DNA from: JAGOEF01 sp964511665
Lineage (GTDB): Bacteria; Bacteroidota; Bacteroidia; Bacteroidales; ML635J-15
DNA: 15,800 bases
Assembly (NCBI GenBank): GCA_964511665.1
Contig: CAZEHA010000065.1
Span: 1-15,800, forward strand
Direction of reading: 5' to 3'
Positions 7,048-13,540 of this stretch are shown in pieces. The stretch's first letter is position 1. Each line of letters starts with the position of its first letter. The notes under the pieces were generated by a model. The model was not told the DNA's origin. It did no database searches and saw nothing but the letters and a program-made list of their open reading frames with translations. Position numbers and translations under genes: made by a program.

Positions 7048-8046
7048 TTATTCCTCTTCGCTAAGCAGTTTTTCGATTTCTGCCCATTCTTCGTCGGTAA
7101 GATCATATTCTCCACCAGTACTATCCCAATCATATTCATAATCGTCGTAATCGTCGTAATCGTAACCTCCACCAAAAATCTCACCCATAATCTCTTCCAT
7201 CAGACCCATCTCGCTAAGATTTTTGATAATCTTATTCCAGTCGGCTTTTTGAATGCTTTCGTTGAAGCGAAGTTTAGCCGTCATGGTCCATTCATCTTTT
7301 TCGGCATCGAAATGAATGTGAGCATAGTTGCCGCTAAATTCGAAACCTACCATTTTCTCGGCAAATGCAATGCTTTCCGAATCCTCAATGTTTTTCACAA
7401 CATTGCTGCTAATCCATACATTGAAATCTTTGCAGTTTTTCAGGAATTGGTTGAAGTCTTTGTCTTCGAGAATCGATTCGCTTTTCTTTTGCGACATCAG
7501 TGCAAAGAATTTCTTCTCTAAATCATAGTCGTATCCTTCGGCAAGTGTGAGAACAATCATTTTGCCTTTGTCCCAGCCTACTATCATGTCATCATCAGGC
7601 ATAATGTATGTAATGCCGTCTTTTTCTTTTGTTTCGAGAGGAACTTGTAGCTCGTCGGTAACCAGTTTGATATTCTCTTCGAGTTTCTTGTTGTCAACAC
7701 CCAAGATTACACCTACTATTACATTCTCTTTATCCATTTCGGCAAAAGCATACATCATCTCGTCGATATTGATACCACTCTCAGCGGGTTTCTTAATAAT
7801 TTTTTCGACAAGTTCTTTCAGTTTTTTGCTGGTTTCTTCCAACTCTTTTAAACCTTCTTTAAAATCGTCGTTTTCCATTAGTAAATCGGAGTTGCTGTTT
7901 TTCAACCAGGCTTCCCCATCAATGGTAACCACCACGAAAGCATTCTTTGGAATACTGTTCAGATTTTCAGATTTCTTGGTACACGAACTTACGCAGAACG
8001 CCAGTGCCAGCACGGCAACAAAGATTTTTGTAATCGTCTTTTTCAT
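7048..8046 (-). CDS. DUF4836-like lipoprotein with acidic C-terminal tail
   Basis: A 332-residue lipoprotein. Residues 1-22 form a lipoprotein signal with the Cys at 22 in VSSC. After it, IPKNAFVVVTIDGEAWLKNS (about 32-51) resembles the opening of DUF4836-type Bacteroidota proteins, in which repeated domains start with an Ile-Pro, Val-rich strand. A Lys/Glu-rich helical region follows (about 65-110). The strands ENVIVGVILGV and GKMIVLTLAEGYDY come next, and the protein ends in a very acidic, Tyr-rich tail (292-332). Part of that tail is coded by a 9-base tandem repeat. Gene order places it first in the cluster with an ABC ATPase, a permease and a TMTC-like protein, so it may be an accessory or substrate lipoprotein of that transporter. 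The family call is moderate and the function is unknown. Confidence 0.75.
   Translation of the reverse strand: MKKTITKIFVAVLALAFCVSSCTKKSENLNSIPKNAFVVVTIDGEAWLKNSNSDLLMENDDFKEGLKELEETSKKLKELVEKIIKKPAESGINIDEMMYAFAEMDKENVIVGVILGVDNKKLEENIKLVTDELQVPLETKEKDGITYIMPDDDMIVGWDKGKMIVLTLAEGYDYDLEKKFFALMSQKKSESILEDKDFNQFLKNCKDFNVWISSNVVKNIEDSESIAFAEKMVGFEFSGNYAHIHFDAEKDEWTMTAKLRFNESIQKADWNKIIKNLSEMGLMEEIMGEIFGGGYDYDDYDDYEYDWDSTGGEYDLTDEEWAEIEKLLSEEE
7142..7165. repeat. 9-base tandem repeat inside the lipoprotein gene
   Basis: TCGTCGTAA occurs twice back to back (7142-7150 and 7151-7159), followed by a partial TCGTAA to 7165. On the coding (minus) strand it encodes the DYDDYDDY part of the acidic tail. 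Because the unit is a multiple of three, copy-number changes would lengthen or shorten the tail without a frameshift. Confidence 0.7.
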
Positions 8047-8074
8047 AGCATTTTATTTTATTTAGTTTATTGCA

Positions 8075-8106
8075 TAAAAATAGAAAAACTAATGCAAATC
8101 GCCCAA
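8075..8106 (-). promoter_or_regulatory. Candidate promoter of the lipoprotein-ABC-TMTC cluster
   Basis: Read on the minus strand, TTG (8106-8104) is followed after 21 bases by TATTTTTA (8082-8075). This differs by one base from the Bacteroidota -7 element TAnnTTTG at the usual spacing. Transcription would start near 8069, about 23 bases before the lipoprotein ATG. The surroundings are very AT-rich, so chance matches are likely. Confidence 0.33.
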
Positions 8107-8159
8107 CATCTTTTTAATTATTTTTTCATATTTTTTCAACTCATTGATTTACAGATTAC

Positions 8160-8186
8160 AACATTTTTATTTGTTAAATAAATGTT
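8160..8186. repeat. Imperfect inverted repeat upstream of the PadR promoter
   Basis: AACATT at 8160-8165 pairs with AATGTT at 8181-8186, with an inner ATTT/AAAT pair around a short GTT centre. It lies just upstream of the predicted -33 element of the PadR-PspC operon, between it and the divergent lipoprotein promoter. It could be an operator for the neighbouring PadR protein or merely AT-rich dyad symmetry. Confidence 0.35.
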
Positions 8187-8202
8187 AATTTTTACTACTT
8201 TG

Positions 8203-8236
8203 TTTTGCATAGTACTAATTTTTCTACATATCTTTG
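8203..8236 (+). promoter_or_regulatory. Bacteroidota-type promoter of the padR-pspC operon
   Basis: TTTTG at 8203-8207 (-33 element) is followed after 21 bases by TATCTTTG at 8229-8236, a perfect TAnnTTTG -7 element. Transcription should start near 8242, about 13 bases before the ATG at 8255. This placement rules out the in-frame TTG at 8234 as the start, since it lies inside the -7 box. The spacer contains the perfect 8-base palindrome TAGTACTA (8210-8217), a possible operator. Confidence 0.65.
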
Positions 8237-8254
8237 TATTGCAATTTTAATGAA

Positions 8255-8596
8255 ATGAATATGGACACCGAAAGAACCAATTCACAAATGAGAAAAGGAA
8301 TACTGGAGTATTGCATTTTGCTCATTATCGAAAAGAACGAAGTGTATGTTCCTGACATTATAGAGAAGCTAAAGGCGTCGAATCTGATTGTTGTTGAAGG
8401 CACTCTATACCCATTGGTAATGCGTTTAAAGAACTCGGGTTATCTTAGTTATCAATGGAAAGAATCAACATCGGGGCCTCCCCGCAAGTACTATTCAATA
8501 ACAGAAGCCGGTAAAAATCTGTTGGCAGACCTTGATACAATGTGGACTGAACTAAGCAACACAATAGAATCGTTAAAAAACAATCAAACATCATAA
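8255..8596 (+). CDS. PadR-family transcriptional regulator
   Basis: A 113-residue winged-helix DNA-binding protein of the PadR family, short form without an extended effector domain. Residues about 12-85 carry the fold: QMRKGILEYCILLII is helix 1, followed by the recognition segment EGTLYPLVMRLKNSGYL and the wing GPPRKYYSITEAGKNLL, all typical of PadR. A short C-terminal helix (about 87-110) probably mediates dimerisation. The ATG at 8255 is chosen because it follows the predicted transcription start; the ATG at 8261 is equally possible. The gene lies four bases before a PspC-domain gene, a pairing common in Bacteroidota, where the regulator probably controls its own operon in response to an unknown envelope signal. 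Autoregulation is an inference. Confidence 0.92.
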   Translation: MNMDTERTNSQMRKGILEYCILLIIEKNEVYVPDIIEKLKASNLIVVEGTLYPLVMRLKNSGYLSYQWKESTSGPPRKYYSITEAGKNLLADLDTMWTELSNTIESLKNNQTS

Positions 8597-8600
8597 AACA

Positions 8601-10166
8601 ATGAAAAAGACAGTAAGTATTCACTTAAACGGATTGATATTTAATATCGACGAAGATGCATATATGGTATTATCTTCATATATCGACGAACTTAAAGCCT
8701 ATTTTGGCAGCAAAGAAGAAGGCTATGAGATTATTAACGATATTGAAGCACGCATTGCAGAGCTTTTTTCCGAAAAAATAAAGCCATCGAAGCAGGTAAT
8801 CAGTTTGCACGACGTAGAAGAAGTGATTTCGATACTGGGTCGTGTCGAAGAAATATGTGGCGAAGCAGGCGAAAAAAGGGAATCCGGTTTTCAAGATAAA
8901 GAGCAGCGAAGCAAGCGCAAACTGTACCGCGATCAGGAACTTCGCATACTTGGAGGGGTTTGCTCAGGTCTGTCGGCCTATACCGGCATAAACCTTCTGG
9001 CAATACGAATAATTTTTATGGTTCTGTTCCTGTTTTCGGCCGGATTTATGACATTGGTTTATCTGGTACTTTGGCTTATTATCCCTAAAGCACGAACCGT
9101 TGCCGAACGGCTCGAGATGAAAGGGAAAGACATTAATATTTCGAATATCGAAAACACGATAAAAGAAGAATATCAGGAAGTGAAATCTAGATTTCGTGAA
9201 ATGAAGCGTGGTAACAATTTTGGAAACAAGCTTGAGAATGCCGGAAAGGGTTTTGTTCAAGGATTGAATGCTTTTTTCAAAGTTTTCGGCAAGCTCATCG
9301 GGGCATCGTTTATTGCACTGGGCGTATTTTTAACATTTATTCTGGCCTTTGGGTTGTTTGCCTCAAGCTCCGAGTTTTTTATTTTCGAAATAGCAGGAGC
9401 CAATATGTTACCGGTGCCTTATGTTCTTAAGCTTTTTGCAGGTACCACTACCGCCTATGTTTTTCTTATTGCGCTTGCGGTGGTTGTTTTTGTTCCCCTT
9501 CTCTCGCTGATTTACTCGGGGGTAAGCATTCTGTTCAACCTGAAATCGATGAGAGCATTAAATATCAGTCTGCTGGTGTTGTGGATATCGGGCCTCGCTA
9601 TGCTGATAGCGGTTTCGGTTTCGATTTCGACGCGTTTTATCAGTAACGGCGAAATAACACAAAAAAGCCATATAACACATCATCCACAATCTACATTATA
9701 CCTTAGCATGAACCACAGCATGCCATTCGACAACAAGTTGGAACACATTTCGATAGATGAGTTCCATTTGATACGTAACGAGAACAAGTTAACGGCTTTT
9801 GGCACTCCCGAATTAAACATTCAACAATCGCCCGACAGCAGCCTGTATTACGAAATACAGCGCGTTGCACGAGGAAGTAATAAAACCGATGCTTCGAAAA
9901 ATGCTTCACAAATACGATACAACTACAGCATCAACGACTCTGCAATTGTTTTCGACCGGTATTTTAAACTTCCCGAATCGTTTTCTATTCGATTTCAAAG
10001 CATAAACATTAAGCTCGTGGTTCCCGAAGGCAAACTGATGTATATCGATAAAACTGTATTCGAAATTCTAGACACCGATAACAATTACCCTGTTAGTGAA
10101 GCTATATTTGAGAGTGGATATTACATGATGAAAAACGAAAAACTATTACCGGTGGTTAAAGAGTAA
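8601..10166 (+). CDS. PspC-domain multi-pass membrane protein
   Basis: A 521-residue inner-membrane protein. Residues 1-~90 form a soluble N-terminal domain (MKKTVSIHLNGLIFNIDEDA, then a helix-rich part ending IARIAELF... and EEVISILGRVEEICG). This domain precedes PspC in many Bacteroidota homologues. Residues about 105-164 are the PspC domain: KLYRDQELRILGGVCSGLSA, a helix, and YLVLWLIIPK. A linker follows, then further transmembrane segments near 231-253, 286-313 and 321-343, and a hydrophilic C-terminal domain (about 345-521), probably extracytoplasmic. In enterobacteria PspC senses membrane damage and controls the phage-shock response; here no PspA or PspF homologue is in the window, so a role with the adjacent PadR regulator is more likely. 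The pair is separated by four bases and presumably co-transcribed. Confidence 0.9.
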   Translation: MKKTVSIHLNGLIFNIDEDAYMVLSSYIDELKAYFGSKEEGYEIINDIEARIAELFSEKIKPSKQVISLHDVEEVISILGRVEEICGEAGEKRESGFQDKEQRSKRKLYRDQELRILGGVCSGLSAYTGINLLAIRIIFMVLFLFSAGFMTLVYLVLWLIIPKARTVAERLEMKGKDINISNIENTIKEEYQEVKSRFREMKRGNNFGNKLENAGKGFVQGLNAFFKVFGKLIGASFIALGVFLTFILAFGLFASSSEFFIFEIAGANMLPVPYVLKLFAGTTTAYVFLIALAVVVFVPLLSLIYSGVSILFNLKSMRALNISLLVLWISGLAMLIAVSVSISTRFISNGEITQKSHITHHPQSTLYLSMNHSMPFDNKLEHISIDEFHLIRNENKLTAFGTPELNIQQSPDSSLYYEIQRVARGSNKTDASKNASQIRYNYSINDSAIVFDRYFKLPESFSIRFQSINIKLVVPEGKLMYIDKTVFEILDTDNNYPVSEAIFESGYYMMKNEKLLPVVKE

Positions 10167-10183
10167 CCCTGTAGCATGAGTTT

Positions 10184-11467
10184 TCATTCAACGCTTGTAT
10201 AAAACTTAAACATGTCCATCAAGGCACGGGCACATACTTCGCAAAACGGGCTGTTCAGTTCTTTCATACGGCAATGTTGTCGTGACCGGTAGATACCTTT
10301 TTCAACATATCCGGCCCCTTCGAATACGCCCACTGTTTTCAGATATCCGGCAGTTTCGGGGGTTGGAACAGGCACTGTGTCGTGTACCATATCTTTCCAT
10401 TTGCTTTCGAAATCGACCAATGTAGTAAGATTGGGCTGATAGGGCTCATGTTCAAGCGAATAAAAATCGTTATAAGATGTTTCTGATGTGTAATATTCAT
10501 CGCCCAAGGCTGCAAAAGCATGTCCGAACTCATGAATAAGTACTTTACCGGAATGTATGTTTTTACTGCTCGAAATACTATAAAAATTGTAAATACCACC
10601 GCCTCCGTATTTTTCGCTATTTACCAGAACAATAATCTGGTCGGTGGGCACCGCGCTCACCGCGTCGCGCAAGCGATGATATGAGGCCGTGGTAAGGTAA
10701 CGATCGCTTCCAAAAGTGTAAAACCGGCTGTTCAACGCTGTGTTAAGCCAAATGTCTTCGCCGGGAACATCGGTGCCGCTCTGTTCCGACGGGGGCATTA
10801 CAAAGTAAATATTTACTTTGTCGCGCATAGGCATTAATGCCCTTTCGCTAAAAAGGTATCCGATAAGATACTCAGCATGGCTTTCGAACTGAGACATTTC
10901 GTTAAGCGTGTATCCTTCGGCAACCACGGCAATATCGAGACAACTGGCTGCATTGCCACTGTTCACAAACTGCCGTACCGGAATTGCTGAAGCATCAACT
11001 GTTTCTACCTCTGTATCGGAATCAAACCGAAAAGAAAAAACATGTTGCAGTTTATTGTATCTGTCGAGCGACAATAATTCTATTTCGACACTATTTTTCG
11101 GGAATGGAATCACAATGCTTTCCTCGAACGATTTACTCGTATTTCTGGCTTCAGCGGTAGTTTGCCATTCTTCGAATAAGGTGCAATAGCCGTAAGAAAA
11201 AATCAGGTTTTTATCGGGCATGCTATACACATTCACCCGATACTTGCCATAACCGAAAGGGTCGATAAGTATATTTGGATTACCTGCCCAATAGCGGTCT
11301 TCAACAAAACGAAGCAGCCCAACCTGCGAATCGATGAAATTGCCGGTGTGGATGTAATCGATACGCAAGGCTTTTTCGTAAAAGTAATTTTCATAGATTA
11401 CCGTCTGCGATTTCAGCATACCAAAACTCATGCACAGTAAAACAAACAATACATAATATCTCATCAT
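10184..11467 (-). CDS. Secreted M64-family (IgA-peptidase-like) metallopeptidase
   Basis: A 427-residue exported zinc peptidase. Residues 1-20 are a signal peptide. Residues about 22-150 form a beta-rich N-terminal domain as in M64 peptidases. The catalytic domain follows, opening with LDIAVVAEGYTLNEM (about 177-191). The zinc site is HEFGH (312-316, catalytic E313), followed by LGDEYY with D323 as the probable third ligand. The C-terminal part carries a Cys pair region (CRMKELNSPFCEVC) typical of the family. M64 includes the IgA1-cleaving enzyme of Clostridium ramosum, but most Bacteroidota members have no proven substrate, so IgA cleavage should not be assumed. No sorting domain or lipobox is present, so it should be periplasmic or released by another route. 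Two adjacent ATGs (11467, 11464) are possible starts. Confidence 0.92.
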   Translation of the reverse strand: MMRYYVLFVLLCMSFGMLKSQTVIYENYFYEKALRIDYIHTGNFIDSQVGLLRFVEDRYWAGNPNILIDPFGYGKYRVNVYSMPDKNLIFSYGYCTLFEEWQTTAEARNTSKSFEESIVIPFPKNSVEIELLSLDRYNKLQHVFSFRFDSDTEVETVDASAIPVRQFVNSGNAASCLDIAVVAEGYTLNEMSQFESHAEYLIGYLFSERALMPMRDKVNIYFVMPPSEQSGTDVPGEDIWLNTALNSRFYTFGSDRYLTTASYHRLRDAVSAVPTDQIIVLVNSEKYGGGGIYNFYSISSSKNIHSGKVLIHEFGHAFAALGDEYYTSETSYNDFYSLEHEPYQPNLTTLVDFESKWKDMVHDTVPVPTPETAGYLKTVGVFEGAGYVEKGIYRSRQHCRMKELNSPFCEVCARALMDMFKFYTSVE

Positions 11468-11487
11468 ACTTTCAAATTTTTAAGCCG

Positions 11488-11520
11488 ACAATTTACGATT
11501 TTTTTTTATTTTGCGGCAAA
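11488..11520 (-). promoter_or_regulatory. Candidate promoter of the M64 peptidase gene
   Basis: On the minus strand, TTTG (11520-11517) is followed after 21 bases by TAAATTGT (11495-11488), an imperfect TAnnTTTG. This predicts a start near 11483 and a leader of about 15 bases. The -33 element would coincide with the start region of the divergent symporter promoter. Confidence 0.33.
11507..11520 (+). promoter_or_regulatory. Candidate promoter of the symporter-msrB operon
   Basis: TATTTTG at 11507-11513, followed by CGGC, resembles the common Bacteroidota -7 region (TAnnTTTGC) with one base fewer in the spacer. Transcription would begin near 11519, giving a leader of about 12 bases before the ATG at 11531. 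A perfect dyad TTTGC-G-GCAAA (11510-11520) lies on the predicted start. No clear -33 TTG is seen at the expected distance. Confidence 0.4.
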
Positions 11521-11530
11521 CTTATACACC

Positions 11531-13021
11531 ATGAGTACCAATGTTGTTTTTATTATTGTGCTCATCACATACCTTGCCATTCTGGTGTTGTGGGGCATAT
11601 ATCAGGGCAGAAAGGTAAAAAGTGCAGGCGACTATGCCATAGCCGGCCGGCGGCTGCCGGGTTGGGTTGCAGCCCTGTCGGAACGGGCCACCGGAGAATC
11701 GTCGTGGGCGTTGCTGGGATTGCCCGGAGCAGCTTATCTTACCGGTTTGCTCGAAATATGGACAGCTATAGGTTGCGTTGCGGGTATAGTTACTGCCTGG
11801 GTGCTGCTTGCCTGGAGGCTGCGTAAAGAATCGGAAAAATACAATGTAACCAGCTATGTTGATTACATCAGTAAAAAACATGGCGAATATGCCAAGCCGA
11901 TTCGGTTAACTGCCAGTATCACAATTGTAATGGTGTTTTTTTTCTATGTAGCAGCCCAGTTTCTAGGCGGGGGTAAAAGCCTGAACACCATGTTCGGCAT
12001 AAGCCCAATGCTCGGAATGTTCATTACCATAGCACTCATACTTCCATACACGCTGTACGGAGGATTGCAATCGGTGGCCTATACCGATGTTATTCAAGCA
12101 ATTGTTATGATTGTAGCCCTGATACTAGGTCCAATATTCGGTTTTGTCTATCTAACCAATCACAGCGATGTTTTTGCAGGGAACATGGCAGATGCATTGC
12201 ATAAGGCTTCGACAATGAATTCGGGTGTTAGCAATACATTGTGGGGTTCGGCAGGCGGTTTTGGTATTGGAATGATTATAGCTTCGGGCTTCAGCTGGTT
12301 TTTCGGATATCTGGGAGGTCAGCCACAGCTCAGCATGCGATTTATGGCGATAAAAGACCAAAAGCAAGCCATACGTGCACGAAACATTGGAGTAATATGG
12401 ACAATATTTGCCTATGTTGGAGCACTATGTATAGGGTGGATAGGTTTAGCCATTTTTGGGCCCAACGGCCTTAGCGACCCCGAACAGGTGATGCCCATGG
12501 TTATGCTTAAGGTGTTTCCGCCAGTGGTAGCAGCAATACTGATTACCGGAGCCATTGCAGCTATGATTTCAACAGCCGACTCACTGCTTATCTTATCATC
12601 CACCGAATTGTCGGAGAACCTAATAAAGCCTTTTTCGAAAAAACAAGCCAACGAGAAGCAAAATCTCAGATTATCGCGCCTCATCACGGCCGGTCTTGCT
12701 CTAATAGCCTCAGGCATAGCATGGCTGGTATACGAGTTAGGTGCCGACAACATTTTTAGCCTCGTGGGTTATGTGTGGGCATTTGTGGGTTGCCCCTACT
12801 CGGTGGTTATACTGCTTAGTCTGTTTTGGAAACGATATCACGGCAAGGCAGCTGTTGCCACCATTATTGGGGGTATGGCTTTTACTGTGGTATGGATTGC
12901 CACAGGAATGGACACCATAATAAGCAGCCGCATAGTAACTTTTGCTGCTTCGCTAATTATTGCAATAATTTTCACCTATAGTCTAAAAAAGCATGAACAG
13001 AACACTGCACATTCCGGTTAG
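11531..13021 (+). CDS. Sodium:solute symporter (SSS family, PutP-like)
   Basis: A 496-residue inner-membrane transporter with the LeuT fold of the SSS family and close to PutP in length (about 500). PutP-like landmarks are GRRLPGWVAALSERATGESSWALLGLPGA (about 38-66), FGYLGGQPQLSMRFMA in the middle, and AAMISTADSLLILSSTELSENL, whose Ser-Thr pair aligns with the Na2-site residues Ser340/Thr341 of E. coli PutP. At the first site, however, PutP has SAGASDMSGW, with Asp55 important for sodium, whereas this protein has SERATGESSW. Coupling to sodium is therefore likely but the substrate may not be proline, so I give no symbol. The msrB gene follows after six bases and is probably co-transcribed. 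The family call is firm; the substrate is open. Confidence 0.9.
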   Translation: MSTNVVFIIVLITYLAILVLWGIYQGRKVKSAGDYAIAGRRLPGWVAALSERATGESSWALLGLPGAAYLTGLLEIWTAIGCVAGIVTAWVLLAWRLRKESEKYNVTSYVDYISKKHGEYAKPIRLTASITIVMVFFFYVAAQFLGGGKSLNTMFGISPMLGMFITIALILPYTLYGGLQSVAYTDVIQAIVMIVALILGPIFGFVYLTNHSDVFAGNMADALHKASTMNSGVSNTLWGSAGGFGIGMIIASGFSWFFGYLGGQPQLSMRFMAIKDQKQAIRARNIGVIWTIFAYVGALCIGWIGLAIFGPNGLSDPEQVMPMVMLKVFPPVVAAILITGAIAAMISTADSLLILSSTELSENLIKPFSKKQANEKQNLRLSRLITAGLALIASGIAWLVYELGADNIFSLVGYVWAFVGCPYSVVILLSLFWKRYHGKAAVATIIGGMAFTVVWIATGMDTIISSRIVTFAASLIIAIIFTYSLKKHEQNTAHSG

Positions 13022-13027
13022 GTTTAC

Positions 13028-13462
13028 ATGAAACTCATTGTAATTGTCATGTTCATATTTACAATATTTGCAGGCAGCTGCCACTCGCAGTCGCATGACT
13101 ACAGCCACCTTACCGCCGAAGAAAAACGCGTTATTATTTACAAAGGAACCGAGATGCCATTTTCGGGAAAATATTATAAGCATACCGAAGAGGGCATATA
13201 TACCTGCAAGCAATGTGGCAATGAATTATACCGCAGCAGCGACAAATTTGATGCACAGTGTGGCTGGCCCAGCTTCGACGATGAAATAAAAGGAGCAGTA
13301 ACTCGTAGGCCCGATGCCGACGGATATCGCACCGAAATTGTTTGTTCAAATTGCTGTGGGCATTTAGGCCACGTTTTCGAAGGAGAAGGATTTACACCGA
13401 AAAACACCCGGCATTGTGTAAATTCAATATCGCTTGAATTCGAAAAGTCACAAAAAAAATAG
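13028..13462 (+). CDS. msrB: Exported peptide-methionine (R)-S-oxide reductase (MsrB)
   Basis: A 144-residue enzyme that reduces methionine-R-sulfoxide in oxidised proteins. The zinc-binding Cys pairs are C60/C63 (CKQC) and C106/C109 (CSNC). GWPSF (79-83) and HLGHVF (112-117) are family signatures. The catalytic cysteine is C130 in RHCVNS. C78 in QCGWPSF occurs in many homologues. Unlike cytosolic MsrB, it begins with a hydrophobic export signal followed by C18 (FAGSC), which probably serves as a lipidation site, although the lipobox is not ideal. The enzyme is thus expected in the periplasm or outer membrane. It would need an exported reductant such as a thioredoxin-like partner, which is not in this window. 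It starts six bases after the symporter stop, so the two are one operon. No MsrA domain is fused. Confidence 0.93.
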   Translation: MKLIVIVMFIFTIFAGSCHSQSHDYSHLTAEEKRVIIYKGTEMPFSGKYYKHTEEGIYTCKQCGNELYRSSDKFDAQCGWPSFDDEIKGAVTRRPDADGYRTEIVCSNCCGHLGHVFEGEGFTPKNTRHCVNSISLEFEKSQKK

Positions 13463-13469
13463 CACTGAA

Positions 13470-13502
13470 TTGCATATTGCTGTTTACTTTTAGTTAACTT
13501 TG
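13470..13502 (+). promoter_or_regulatory. Bacteroidota-type promoter of the CarboxypepD_reg-like gene
   Basis: TTG at 13470-13472 is followed after 22 bases by TAACTTTG at 13495-13502, a perfect TAnnTTTG -7 element. Transcription should start near 13509, about 32 bases before the ATG at 13541. Two copies of the self-complementary hexamer GTTAAC flank the -7 element (13493-13498 and 13508-13513), 15 bases apart centre to centre, and might bind a regulator. Confidence 0.6.
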
Positions 13503-13540
13503 TTTCTGTTAACATTTTTTTACTGCAAACAGCCAAATAA

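Noticed and set aside
7547..8065. Plus-strand open frame of 172 codons, very Ser/Phe rich
   Set aside because: It is antisense to the lipoprotein gene; the Ser-rich composition is what antisense reading of Glu/Lys-rich coding DNA produces.
8234..8254. Upstream TTG start for the PadR gene
   Set aside because: The TTG lies within the predicted -7 promoter element and would not be transcribed; the ATG at 8255 follows the predicted start.
10184..11467. Calling the M64 protein an IgA protease virulence factor
   Set aside because: The family is named after one enzyme; the sequence shows the zinc site but nothing about IgA specificity.
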